A stretch of 64,000 nucleotides of DNA from Acidilobaceae archaeon (GCA_025058835.1 JANXEI010000002.1:124001-188000); one strand, 5' to 3'. Positions 15,217 to 23,698 are shown, counted from the first letter of the stretch. Made by a program: numbers and translations. The notes: generated by a model from the letters alone, not told the origin.

Positions 15217-15236
15217 TAAACTTTCGCCTATATATT
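15213..15236 (+). promoter_or_regulatory. AT-rich promoter region of the malic enzyme gene
   Basis: Two TATA-like boxes, TTAATAAACTT (15213-15223) and CTATATATTA (about 15228-15237). The first predicts initiation near 15243, which would keep the GGTGATC ribosome site and the CTG at 15255 in the mRNA; the second predicts initiation near 15258 and would favour the ATG at 15291. Confidence 0.45.
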
Positions 15237-15254
15237 ATGTAGTGGTGATCTTGG

Positions 15255-16586
15255 CTGAGTTCAAAGGACTGGTTCAAGGCCTCCCTCGAAATGCACAAGT
15301 TCTACAGGGGCAAGCTCGAGGTCATGGCAAAAGTGCCCGTCAGGGGCATGAAGGACTTTTCTATCTGGTACACTCCCGGCGTGGCAGAGCCTTCAAGAGC
15401 AATAGGAAAAGACCCGGACCTCAGCTTCGAGTACACATATCGATGGAACCTTGTGGCCGTGGTGAGCGATGGGACAAGGGTTCTGGGCCTTGGGAACATA
15501 GGGCCGGAAGGAGCCCTGCCAGTAATGGAAGGCAAAGGTCTCCTGTTCAAGTTCCTCGGAGGTGTAGACGCGATAGCCCTTGTGCACAGGGCGAAGAGCG
15601 TGGAGTCCTTCCTTACTCTTCTGGAGTGGGTGGAGCCCAGCTTTGGAGGAATTAACCTGGAAGACATAGAGAGTCCAAAGTGCTTCACCATTCTAGAGGA
15701 GGCACAGAAGAGGCTGAAGATACCCATCTGGCACGATGATCAGCAAGGTACCGCAGGAGCCACGCTTGCCGCTCTGATCAACGCTCTCAAGATCACCGGC
15801 AGGAACATGAAGAGTAGTAGGATAGTCCTCTTCGGCGCAGGAGCTTCCAATATACCGCTATATAGGATCTTGAGAAAGTTAGGGGTGCCTGCAGAAAACA
15901 TGGTCATGCTGGACTCGAAGGGAACCCTCCACCCAGATCGAGAGGATATAGACAAACTCTTCCTGACCCACCCTTGGAAGTATAGGATTGCTGTGGAGAC
16001 GAGGGGAGGCGGGCTGAAACCAGGTGCAGGGCTAGGAGAAGCGCTGAAGGGAGCAGATGTGCTGATAGCTGCAAGCACTCCTGGACCGGGAATAGTGAAG
16101 AAGGAGTGGGTGGCCCAAATGAACAAGGATGCCGTAGTCTTCGCAATAGCCAACCCAGTGCCAGAGATCTGGCCGTGGGAGGCCAAGGAGGCGGGGGCGA
16201 GGATAGTTGCGACGGGCAGGAGCGACCTACCAAACCAAGTGAACAACAGCCTTGTCTTCCCAGCCATGTTTAGGGGCCTCCTCGACGTGGGAGCGAAGGC
16301 GGTGGTGGACGAGACCATAATCAGCGCTGCAATGGAGCTGGCCAAGTATGCTGAGGAGAAAGGGCTAAGGGAGGACTACATCATCCCGACAATGGAGGAG
16401 TGGGAGGTCTTCGCCAGAGAGGCCGCAGCAGTGGCCGTGAAGACAATGGAGCTAGGGTTGGCCAGGAGGAACACCACTTTCAAGGAGGAGCAGGAGAGGG
16501 CGCTGACTATAATATCTCAGACGAGAGAGAAGTGGCGGAAGCTGTGGGAGGCGGGACTTATCCAGAGGCCTCCGGGTGAGGCATGA
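15255..16586 (+). CDS. mae: malic enzyme (oxaloacetate-decarboxylating malate dehydrogenase)
   Basis: Converts malate to pyruvate + CO2 with NAD(P)+. The FSIWYTPGVAEP block, FGGINLEDIESPKCF with the catalytic-site acidic residues, HDDQQGTAG and the nucleotide fold VLFGAGASN are all present, and the family C-terminus TGRSDLPNQVNNSL is complete. The first canonical start is ATG 15291, but the frame codes MSSKDWFKASLE immediately upstream, which looks like the true malic-enzyme N-terminus before MHKFYRGKLEV. The only start-like codon there is CTG 15255, preceded at 4 bases by GGTGATC. I therefore draw the gene from CTG (443 residues); ATG gives 431. Its stop overlaps the next start (ATGA). Confidence 0.93.
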   Translation: MSSKDWFKASLEMHKFYRGKLEVMAKVPVRGMKDFSIWYTPGVAEPSRAIGKDPDLSFEYTYRWNLVAVVSDGTRVLGLGNIGPEGALPVMEGKGLLFKFLGGVDAIALVHRAKSVESFLTLLEWVEPSFGGINLEDIESPKCFTILEEAQKRLKIPIWHDDQQGTAGATLAALINALKITGRNMKSSRIVLFGAGASNIPLYRILRKLGVPAENMVMLDSKGTLHPDREDIDKLFLTHPWKYRIAVETRGGGLKPGAGLGEALKGADVLIAASTPGPGIVKKEWVAQMNKDAVVFAIANPVPEIWPWEAKEAGARIVATGRSDLPNQVNNSLVFPAMFRGLLDVGAKAVVDETIISAAMELAKYAEEKGLREDYIIPTMEEWEVFAREAAAVAVKTMELGLARRNTTFKEEQERALTIISQTREKWRKLWEAGLIQRPPGEA

Positions 16587-17059
16587 TGTACGAGGTCAAC
16601 TACATAGTTAGGAGGGCCGTAGAGGAGGACGCAAAGGAGCTGGCAAAGCTCATACTGAGGTTCTACATGTTCAACGAGGAGTTCGACAAAGCGATGGAGG
16701 TATCGAGCGAGGCAGAGGAGGTTTCGCTTAGGATAGCGGAGGAGAGGATAAGAGGGAATAACCTCCTCATGGTAGCTGCCATAGACAGCAAGGTCGTAGG
16801 CTACGTCTATGGAGCAGTGCTCGAGAACCCCCTGTTGGTGAGGAAGGAGATAGGCGTCCTTAAGGAGCTCTACGTTGCCCCCGGCTTTAGAGGTATGGGC
16901 ATCGCGAGGGCGCTTGTCGAAAATGCTTCGCGAGAGCTCATGAAAATGGGCGTGAAATACATTGCTGCAGAGTTCCCATCTATGAACTTGGTTGCAGAGA
17001 AGTTCTACGAGAAGCTGGGCTTCAGGAGGTTCGTAAGCATATATTTGAGGGAGGTGTGA
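16583..17059 (+). CDS. GNAT-family N-acetyltransferase
   Basis: Transfers an acetyl group from acetyl-CoA to an unknown amine. 158 residues spanning a whole GNAT domain: N-terminal strand-helix YIVRRAVEEDAKELAKLI, strand KVVGYVYGAVL, then the acetyl-CoA loop LYVAPGFRGMGIARAL with an intact R-G-x-G-I/A motif, and the C-terminal LVAEKFYEKLGF motif. It overlaps the malic enzyme stop by 4 bases (ATGA) and is 3 bases from a second GNAT gene. The acceptor could be a protein, polyamine or drug; sequence does not say. Confidence 0.88.
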   Translation: MMYEVNYIVRRAVEEDAKELAKLILRFYMFNEEFDKAMEVSSEAEEVSLRIAEERIRGNNLLMVAAIDSKVVGYVYGAVLENPLLVRKEIGVLKELYVAPGFRGMGIARALVENASRELMKMGVKYIAAEFPSMNLVAEKFYEKLGFRRFVSIYLREV

Positions 17060-17062
17060 GGG

Positions 17063-17536
17063 ATGAGGTTGGAGGTCAGGCTTGCAGGTCAAGGCGATGC
17101 GGAGCAACTCTCCTACCTCATAGCTCGGCTCAAGTCCCTGAACGAGGAGCTTGATCCGCTGTTCAAAACAGTGAACAATCTACATGAAGTGGTGCAAGAA
17201 TACGTAAGGGAAAGCGTGGAGAGCGACAGGGTGTTCATCCTCATAGCGCAGAACGGAGAGAACGGAGAGATAGCAGGCATCGTGAGAGTAGAGATGGAGG
17301 ACAGGCTGTTCTACGTCCCACGCATAGTAGCAGTGATCTCAGACATCTACGTGAAGCCAAAGTACAGGAGGAGGAAAGTGGCGACTCTGCTCCTCGAGAG
17401 GGCAAAAGAGGAGGCAAAGAAGAGGGGAGCAGGCATGCTCATTGCAGTATACCCAGCCAACAACATGATAGCGGAGAGCTTCTACAGCAGAGCCGGCTTC
17501 AAGTTGCTGCAGGTAGAGAAGTACGTTCCCCTCTAG
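17063..17536 (+). CDS. second GNAT-family protein with altered acetyl-CoA loop
   Basis: 157 residues, a paralogue of the preceding gene with the same layout (LEVRLAGQGDAEQLSYLIARL at the start, AESFYSRAGFKLL near the end). In the pyrophosphate-binding loop, however, VKPKYRRRKVATLLL replaces the usual R-x-x-G-x-G/A: both glycines are missing. Either cofactor binding is changed or this subunit is inactive and pairs with its neighbour. Tandem duplication with divergence is the likely origin. Starts at ATG 17063 after GTGAGGG. Confidence 0.8.
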   Translation: MRLEVRLAGQGDAEQLSYLIARLKSLNEELDPLFKTVNNLHEVVQEYVRESVESDRVFILIAQNGENGEIAGIVRVEMEDRLFYVPRIVAVISDIYVKPKYRRRKVATLLLERAKEEAKKRGAGMLIAVYPANNMIAESFYSRAGFKLLQVEKYVPL

Positions 17537-17586
17537 AATTCTTTTTCTTATAAGCCTTAGCTATTCCTTTCGAGAGGGAGCTCTGT

Positions 17587-18288
17587 GTGTCCTCAGACTA
17601 TAGAGATCCTCGGGGAGAGGCAATCAAGCTTCTGAAAGTCCTCTCCTACCACTACAGCTTTAGAGACCTGGAAAAGCTCCTAGGAATTCACTTCCAAAGC
17701 CTGTGGCGTTATGCAACGCTTAACAGCGTCCCGGAAAAGGAAACGGCTGAAAAGATATTGGTGAGGGCTACAGATGCAGACCTCGTAAAGTCCATGATAG
17801 ATAGCTTCTTGAGCAAGAACGGCAACGAGTACCATGTCCTCCTCAGGTTTCCCGGCTTCGTGAGCGCCTTTGCCCACATATCTATAAACGCTCTCGGCGA
17901 GAATGATCTTGATGCCGTTGTGGCCCTCTCCCCCGAGGCTCTCACGGTAGCTACCGCAATAGCCATGGACAGGGAAGCCCTCATATGTCATCTAAGGCAG
18001 GAAGCGAGGCTAGAAAGGGGAGGGCTCCTCGCCTTCCATTACAAGTCCAAGAGAGAGGGGAGCATCAAGTCGCTCGTAATACCCAAAGAATGTCTCGAGG
18101 AATCTTCCGTCGCCCTGGTGGACGTGATCCTCGACCCCGACAAGGTCTTCGCCCTCGAGTATCTAGCGAGGAAGAACAGATCAAAGATATCCCTCGTCTC
18201 TGTGATATCGAGCGACAAAGAGAGCATAGAGGACCTAAAGCGTAGGCTGAACGGGACAAAAATAGTGGTGATGAAGGTAGAGGCTTAG
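17587..18288 (+). CDS. HTH regulator with degenerate phosphoribosyltransferase-like domain
   Basis: 233 residues. Residues ~12-60 form a helix-turn-helix (FRDLEKLLGIHFQSLWRYATL), and residues ~80-230 follow a type I PRTase fold: strand DAVVALSPEALTVATAIAM in place of the PRTase flexible-loop strand, LVIPKECLEESSVALVDVIL for the PRPP-loop strand. The PRPP loop itself is lost: the family's D-D-x-x-x-T-G-x-T has become VDVILDPDKVFAL. This architecture resembles the archaeal GfcR-type regulators built on an orotate-PRTase fold, so a transcription factor sensing a metabolite is the best reading. Starts at GTG after GGGAGCTCT; convergent with the solute-binding gene, sharing 4 bases. Confidence 0.72.
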   Translation: MSSDYRDPRGEAIKLLKVLSYHYSFRDLEKLLGIHFQSLWRYATLNSVPEKETAEKILVRATDADLVKSMIDSFLSKNGNEYHVLLRFPGFVSAFAHISINALGENDLDAVVALSPEALTVATAIAMDREALICHLRQEARLERGGLLAFHYKSKREGSIKSLVIPKECLEESSVALVDVILDPDKVFALEYLARKNRSKISLVSVISSDKESIEDLKRRLNGTKIVVMKVEA

Positions 18289-19481
18289 CCTACGATCCTC
18301 TCGTAGGAGCTCGTTATGTCAGTGAGGTAGCGGGAGAGCGGGAAGGGCCTGCCCAACCTCTTGAGGACATCTGGGGTTATGTCGCCGAAAAGCCTCTGCT
18401 TGGCCTTCTCGCTCACCTTATCCATGACGTAAGTACCGTCTATGCCTGGGTACCAGTTGTACTTCTCCACTATCACCTTCGCCTGCACCTCGGGGCTCGT
18501 TATGAACTCGATTAGCTTGATCGACTCCTTTACGTTACATGCCTTTGCAGGGATGACCAGGTACATGGGCTGTCCGGGGAGACCTGGCTCAGGTATGAAG
18601 AGCCTAATGTGTTCAGGGATCTTGCCCTCGTTCATCCATGTGTAGAACATGTCCACCCACACTGGTCCCATCCATATCTCTTCCCTTGCCAGCATGTCGA
18701 GGGTTCCCACGTTACCTGCAGTTATCCTGACGTTCTTGTTGAACTCCTTCAGCTCCTGCAGGGCGGCCTCTATCTTGCCCTTGAGGGCCTCGTCATATGG
18801 GCCTTTAGTGAGCCTCTCGAACTCTCCGGTCTTCCAGTAGACCCAGCCCACCACAAAGCCTACTCCAGACATACCGCCCTTCACTCCGTTGTAGCCGAAC
18901 TTGCCCGGGTTCTGCCTCACCCACTCCACGAGCTCAGCGTAGCTCTTGGGTGGGTTCTTGACGTACTTGGTGTTGTATGCAATGGCGATCTGGCTGTGGA
19001 AGAGGGGTATGCCGTAGCCCTCCATAGGAGTGCCAAGGGCGTTGAAAGCATGGTGAGAGGTGACGAACTTCCACGTAGAGGCGTTCTTTGCATAAGGAAG
19101 CAGGAGGTTCTCAGGCAGCGCCCAAGACATGAAGATCTGGTGTACAACAGCTACGTCTATGTCCCAGCAGGCCTTGCCTGCCTCCTTTGCTACCTTCAGC
19201 TTCTCGAATATGAGCCTGCTGCCTGACTCTCCAGGGCCTGTGTGGATCGTGTTGATCATGACGTTAGGCGTCTTGTTTTCATACATAGGAGCTATGAGGT
19301 TCTGCATCAAGGCTAGCATGTTTACGTCGCCCGCAGTAGCATATATTAGCCTGATCTTCTCCTGCTTAGCCGGAGCAGGGCTTGGCTGGTTAAGGTAAGA
19401 GGGGAGGACCAGAGCTCCTATAACCACGATCGCTAGCAGGGCTCCCACGCCTATGAGCATCAGGCTTCTAGAGCTGTCCAT
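18285..19481 (-). CDS. extracellular solute-binding protein (ABC family 1-like), paralogue A
   Basis: About 398 residues from ATG 19481 (GGTGA 5 bases upstream; the open frame continues 16 codons further). One N-terminal membrane segment (LMLIGVGALLAIVVIGALVL) then a Pro-rich linker suggests a membrane-anchored lipoprotein-like receptor outside the cell. The body (GDVNMLALMQNLIAPMYE, HTGPGESGSRLIFEKLK, IPLFHSQIAIAYNTKYV, LVIPAKACNVKESIKLIEFIT) is a periplasmic-binding-protein type II fold. Two Cys (KACWDID and AKACNVKE) could form a disulfide. No permease or ATPase gene is adjacent. Close paralogue of the next gene; the ligand is unknown. Confidence 0.85.
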   Translation of the reverse strand: MDSSRSLMLIGVGALLAIVVIGALVLPSYLNQPSPAPAKQEKIRLIYATAGDVNMLALMQNLIAPMYENKTPNVMINTIHTGPGESGSRLIFEKLKVAKEAGKACWDIDVAVVHQIFMSWALPENLLLPYAKNASTWKFVTSHHAFNALGTPMEGYGIPLFHSQIAIAYNTKYVKNPPKSYAELVEWVRQNPGKFGYNGVKGGMSGVGFVVGWVYWKTGEFERLTKGPYDEALKGKIEAALQELKEFNKNVRITAGNVGTLDMLAREEIWMGPVWVDMFYTWMNEGKIPEHIRLFIPEPGLPGQPMYLVIPAKACNVKESIKLIEFITSPEVQAKVIVEKYNWYPGIDGTYVMDKVSEKAKQRLFGDITPDVLKRLGRPFPLSRYLTDITSSYERIVG

Positions 19482-19544
19482 CCAGTTCACCGGGAGAACT
19501 GGGGGGTTCGTCCCCCTAAATCTTCTCAAACCTTAGTGAAAAAT

Positions 19545-19556
19545 TTCTATATAGAA
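19545..19556 (-). promoter_or_regulatory. palindromic TATA box of solute-binding gene A
   Basis: TTCTATATAGAA, a perfect 12-base palindrome about 65 bases upstream of the start at 19481. The paralogous gene has TTCTATATAGAT at a similar distance. Confidence 0.55.
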
Positions 19557-19581
19557 CTCTACAAAAAAGAGAGGGGCGCAG

Positions 19582-20769
19582 TTATCCTACGATCCTCTCG
19601 TACATGGAGATTATCTCGGAGTAGTACTGCAGTATGGGGAAGAGCCTCCTGTACTTCCTCAGCATCTCAGGCGTTATGTCGCCGAAGAGCCTCTGCTTGG
19701 CCTTCTCGCTCACCTTATCCATGATGTAATCGCTGTCTATGCCGGGATGCCAGTTGTACTTCTCCACTACTACCTTCGCCTGCACCTCAGGGCTGGTGAT
19801 GTACTCAGCAAACTTCAGAGCCTCCTTCACGTTGCAGGCCTTGGCTGGGATAACTACAAGTAGAACGAGTCCGGGCAGGCCGGGCTCAATCATGGTAAGC
19901 CTTATGTGCTCCGGCATCTTGCCCTCTGCGACCCATGTGTAGAAGAGGTCTATCCAGACGGGGCCCATCCATATCTCTTCCCTCGCCAACATGTCCAAGG
20001 TCCCTATGTTACCTGCCGTTATCTTCACGTTCTTGTTGAACTCCTTCAGCTCCAACAGGGCGGCCTCTATCTTGCCCCTCAGAGCCTCGTCGTAAGGGCC
20101 TTTAGTGAGCTTCTCGTACTCTCCAGTCTTCCAGTAGATCCAGCCCATTATGAAGGCCGGGCCAGAGAGACCTCCCTTCACTCCGTTGTAGCCGAACTTG
20201 CCCGGGTTCTGCTTCACCCACTCTGCGACCTCGGCATAGCTCTTGGGCGGGTTCTTGACGTACTTGGTGTTGTATGCAATAGCGATCTGTGAATGGGAGA
20301 ACGGTATCACGTAACCCTCTATGTTGCGGCCCATAGCTGTCTTCGCATACTCTGAAGTTACGAACTTCGATGTGGAGACGTTCCTCGCGTATGGCAGCAG
20401 GTACTCCTCGGGAGAGGCCCAAGCGAAGAAGAGGGGATTAATTATGGCAACGTCTATGTCCCAGCAGGCCTTGCCCGCGTCTTTCGCTGCCTTCAACTTC
20501 TCGAATATGAGCCTGCTGCCAGGCTCCCCAGGGCCTGTGTGGATGGTAACGATTGAGACGTGAGGGTTCTTCTCCTCATATGCGGGAGCCACGACGTTCT
20601 GCATAAGAGATATCATAGTTAGGTCTCCTGCGGCAGCCCAAACCAACCTCGTCTTCTCCTGCACCACTCCCTGTTCCCTTGCTGGCTGAGTCGGTAGCAG
20701 GAAGAGGGCGATGGCTATGAGGGCTACGAGAGCCCCTCCGCCGAGAAGCAAGAGTTGCCTACTGTCCAT
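19582..20769 (-). CDS. extracellular solute-binding protein (ABC family 1-like), paralogue B
   Basis: About 395 residues from ATG 20769. Same layout as paralogue A: N-terminal membrane segment (LLLLGGGALVALIAIALFLL), linker, then the binding domain with GDLTMISLMQNVVAPAYE, HTGPGEPGSRLIFEKLK, GKACWDIDVAI and PAKACNVKEALKFAEYIT. Blocks such as KYVKNPPKSYAE and GTLDMLAREEIWMGPVW are identical in both copies, while the region after KACWDIDVA and the C-terminus differ, so the two may bind different ligands. The genes are separated by about 100 bases and each has its own TATA box. Confidence 0.85.
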   Translation of the reverse strand: MDSRQLLLLGGGALVALIAIALFLLPTQPAREQGVVQEKTRLVWAAAGDLTMISLMQNVVAPAYEEKNPHVSIVTIHTGPGEPGSRLIFEKLKAAKDAGKACWDIDVAIINPLFFAWASPEEYLLPYARNVSTSKFVTSEYAKTAMGRNIEGYVIPFSHSQIAIAYNTKYVKNPPKSYAEVAEWVKQNPGKFGYNGVKGGLSGPAFIMGWIYWKTGEYEKLTKGPYDEALRGKIEAALLELKEFNKNVKITAGNIGTLDMLAREEIWMGPVWIDLFYTWVAEGKMPEHIRLTMIEPGLPGLVLLVVIPAKACNVKEALKFAEYITSPEVQAKVVVEKYNWHPGIDSDYIMDKVSEKAKQRLFGDITPEMLRKYRRLFPILQYYSEIISMYERIVG

Positions 20770-20831
20770 ACGAGGCACCGGGCTAGAAACCTCAGATGAT
20801 GTTCATATCTCATACATCGCTAGAACGTCTT

Positions 20832-20843
20832 TTCTATATAGAT
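20832..20843 (-). promoter_or_regulatory. TATA box of solute-binding gene B
   Basis: TTCTATATAGAT, nearly identical to the palindromic box of paralogue A, about 65 bases upstream of the start at 20769. Confidence 0.5.
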
Positions 20844-20913
20844 CTCCTAGCAAAGGTGTCTAGGGTAAGCATATTAACGCCTTCGAACCTCCCCAGCGGG
20901 GGTGCCCTATTAG

Positions 20914-22752
20914 GTGTGCGGTATCATAGGGGTGAGCGCCAGCACGAAGAACGTCTCGCCGATCATATCGCTTGGGCTGAGAAGACTAGAATACAGGGGA
21001 TATGACAGCGTAGGAGCAGCGCTGATCTCTGACGGGAAGATCATGGTCTGGAAGGCTAAGGGAGACGTGCAGAGCTTCCTCAGGAGGTTCAAGCTAGAGG
21101 AGAAGGAGGGTAAGACGGGCATAGGGCATACGAGGTGGGCAACCCACGGTGCTCCTAGTGATGTGAACGCTCATCCTCATTTGGACTGCAGTGGGAAGAT
21201 AGCAGTAGTACACAACGGCGTGATCAGAAACTTTGCAATGATAAAGAAGGTGCTAGAGGCGCGAGGGCATAGGATAGTGAGCGAGACCGACACGGAGCTG
21301 ATCGCCCATCTCATAGAGGACGAACTCCCCTTCTCCTCGAGCTTCTTCGAGGCCTTCTACAGAGCAGTCTCCAGGCTCGACGGGAGCTTTGCCATAGTGG
21401 CGCTTTACGGGGAGGAACCCAACAGGGTATACTTCGCTAGGATGAAGAGCCCCCTCGTCCTCGGGCTGGGAGAGGGCCTTAACATAGTTGCAAGCGACAT
21501 ACCTGCGATCATTGACCACACGAGGAGGGTAGCAACTCTAGAGGACGGGGAGTTAGGTTGGCTCGATGATAAGGAGGTGAGGGTGTTCTCTCTCACCGAG
21601 CAGGGAGTAGTGGAGGTGAGCAGAGAGGAGATCAGGAACAGGATCATTACCGTGGACTGGAGCTTCGAGGAGGCCAACAGGCTAGGCTACCCGCACTTCA
21701 TGCTAAAGGAGATAGTAGAACAGCCCTTGGCTGTCAAGAACACTTACGATGGCAACGTAGATGAGCCTATGCTCTCCTTCGCTGCTTCCCTCCTGCTAGA
21801 TGCTAAGCGAATAATAGTTGTGGGCGCTGGCACTAGCTATCATGCTGCGTTGGCGCTCTCCTACTATCTGGCGAGGACCTCGCGACTGCCCTCGCTCCCA
21901 GTTATATCCTCTGAACACAAGAGCGCTGAGAGATTCGTGGAAGAAGGCGACGTTGTGGTAGCAATAAGCCAAAGCGGGGAGACCTACGACACTCTCGAAG
22001 CTGTAAGGGCCTTCAAAAGGCAGGGGGCTAAAGCGATAGGGATCACGAACGTGGTGGGCAGCGCTCTGAGCAGGGAGACAGATGTAGTGATCTACATGAG
22101 GAGCGGGCCAGAGATAGGAGTAGCTGCCACGAAGACCTACACTTCTCAGCTGATGGTGGCATCCCTCCTCTCTTTGAGGGCAGCCCAGGCCAGGGGTTTG
22201 CTCCTAGAGGGAGAGGTGCAGGAATTGTTAAGAAGGCTCTCCCTCTCCCCAGAGATCCTAAAGGCGGCCGTGAGCGCCTCTATGAAGATTGTAGGAAAGG
22301 CTCCCCTGGTAGGGGTGAGGAGCATGTATGTCCTGGGCAGAGGTCTCGGGCACATCATATCGAAGGAAGCAGCTCTTAAAATAAAGGAGATAGCCTATGT
22401 GCATGCAGAGTCCTATCCTGCAGGAGAGAGCAAGCACGGCCCCATAGCCCTTGTGGAGCCCGGCTTCCCCGTGTTCTTTGTTGCCACAAGCGACAGTCCT
22501 GAGATCGAGGGGAACATCATGGAGATGGCAGCAAGGGGGGCACGCGTAGTTGTAGTAAGGCCTGAGGACTTGGATGTCCACGCGCCAGAGGGAACAGAGT
22601 TAATCGACATGCCCCCCGCTGGCAACGACGTCATGCTAGAGCCCTACTCCATGATGCCATACTTCCAGGTCTTGGCATACGTAGAGGCCGTTGCAAGAGG
22701 CTATGATCCAGACAAGCCGAGGAACCTGGCAAAGACGGTAACGGTGGAGTAG
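20914..22752 (+). CDS. glmS: glutamine-fructose-6-phosphate aminotransferase
   Basis: Makes glucosamine 6-phosphate, the entry to amino sugars. Starts GTG-TGC so the mature N-terminus is the catalytic Cys (CGIIGVSAS), followed by the class II glutaminase blocks GHTRWATHG and HNGVIRNF. Two SIS domains follow: one with VVGAGTSYHAAL and ISQSGETYDTLEA (residues ~290-420), one with VLGRGLGHIISKEAALKIKE and ESKHGPIALV (residues ~450-600). The C-terminus KPRNLAKTVTVE is the family signature. 612 residues is the full length. The next gene starts immediately after the stop. Confidence 0.97.
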   Translation: MCGIIGVSASTKNVSPIISLGLRRLEYRGYDSVGAALISDGKIMVWKAKGDVQSFLRRFKLEEKEGKTGIGHTRWATHGAPSDVNAHPHLDCSGKIAVVHNGVIRNFAMIKKVLEARGHRIVSETDTELIAHLIEDELPFSSSFFEAFYRAVSRLDGSFAIVALYGEEPNRVYFARMKSPLVLGLGEGLNIVASDIPAIIDHTRRVATLEDGELGWLDDKEVRVFSLTEQGVVEVSREEIRNRIITVDWSFEEANRLGYPHFMLKEIVEQPLAVKNTYDGNVDEPMLSFAASLLLDAKRIIVVGAGTSYHAALALSYYLARTSRLPSLPVISSEHKSAERFVEEGDVVVAISQSGETYDTLEAVRAFKRQGAKAIGITNVVGSALSRETDVVIYMRSGPEIGVAATKTYTSQLMVASLLSLRAAQARGLLLEGEVQELLRRLSLSPEILKAAVSASMKIVGKAPLVGVRSMYVLGRGLGHIISKEAALKIKEIAYVHAESYPAGESKHGPIALVEPGFPVFFVATSDSPEIEGNIMEMAARGARVVVVRPEDLDVHAPEGTELIDMPPAGNDVMLEPYSMMPYFQVLAYVEAVARGYDPDKPRNLAKTVTVE

Positions 22753-23655
22753 GTGGGCATAGGTCTAGGCTTCTTCTGCTCGACGAGCGATAACCGCCTC
22801 TCCACCAACCACAAGTTCGTCCTAAAGAACCTATCGAAGGAGAGGGTGATGCAGACTTTCGCGAGGAACTACGAGGACCTCCTAAAGCTCCTCGAGCTGT
22901 CCCGTTCCATGGACCTCACCGTCTTCAGGTTGGGCTCAGACTTCGTCCCATTCGCTTCTCACCAGCGTTTCGAGAGGGCGTGGATGGAGGAGATACTAGG
23001 TTTCCTCAAGAGGGAGGGGGAGGCGGTCAGGTCCTTTGGGGTTAGGCTCACTATGCACCCAGGCCAGTTCGTGGTGCTTAACAGCAAGGAGCAGAGAGTC
23101 ATCGAGAACTCGCTCAGAGAGCTGAAATACCACTACGATGTGCTTGACGCGCTAGGCCTAGGGAAGGAAGCCGTTGTAGTGGTGCACGTAGGCGGAGTCT
23201 TCGGAGACAAGAGGAGAGCCATGAAAAGGCTGGAGGAGGTGATAGATGAGAACGAGTGGCTCAAAGAGAGGCTTGCATTAGAGAACGATGAGAGACATTA
23301 TAGCGCAGAGGAGGTCCTAGAACTCTCGGAGAGCCTAGGCCTCCCTATGGTGTTTGACTACTACCATCATGTACTGAACCCCTCGAGGTTAGACTTAGGG
23401 AGGCTTATCTCTACGTGGCAGGGGAGAGTCCCAGAGGTTCACCTCTCCTCTCCGCAGGCGGGAGGGAGGTTCGGGGAGCACGGCGATTACGTGAGACCAG
23501 AGGACTTTGAGGCATTAGCATCTCTCTTCGAGGGGGAGAGAGTTGATGTAATCATAGAGGCCAAGAAGAAGGAGAAGGCCATAGATAGGCTGCTGAGGGA
23601 GCTGAGAGAGAAGAACAGTCCCTCGCTGCGGAAGATTGTGGGACTGCGGGGCTAG
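22753..23655 (+). CDS. uvsE: UV DNA damage endonuclease UvdE/UvsE
   Basis: Nicks DNA 5' of UV photoproducts and some other lesions, starting excision repair. 300 residues of TIM-barrel fold. Diagnostic segments: VFRLGSDFVPFASH, RLTMHPGQFVVLNS, VVVVHVGGVFGDK, LALENDER and MVFDYYHHVLNP, which carry the His/Glu/Asp ligands of the metal centre, and PEVHLSSPQ. GTG start directly after the glmS stop, so probably cotranscribed with glmS. The N-terminus GIGLGFFCST is as in other UvsE proteins. Confidence 0.93.
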   Translation: MGIGLGFFCSTSDNRLSTNHKFVLKNLSKERVMQTFARNYEDLLKLLELSRSMDLTVFRLGSDFVPFASHQRFERAWMEEILGFLKREGEAVRSFGVRLTMHPGQFVVLNSKEQRVIENSLRELKYHYDVLDALGLGKEAVVVVHVGGVFGDKRRAMKRLEEVIDENEWLKERLALENDERHYSAEEVLELSESLGLPMVFDYYHHVLNPSRLDLGRLISTWQGRVPEVHLSSPQAGGRFGEHGDYVRPEDFEALASLFEGERVDVIIEAKKKEKAIDRLLRELREKNSPSLRKIVGLRG

Positions 23656-23698
23656 CTTATTTTAACACAACTCGACGTCCTTCGCGTGGGGTTTCGTC

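Noticed and set aside
15302-15727. Long open frame on the minus strand opposite the malic enzyme
   Set aside because: It has no domain match, no ribosome site or TATA box, and mirrors the codon bias of the real gene on the other strand. Similar antisense frames occur opposite many genes here.
18285-20778. Tandem solute-binding genes as an assembly duplication
   Set aside because: The copies differ throughout, including N-terminus, middle and C-terminus, and have distinct upstream sequences, so they are real paralogues.
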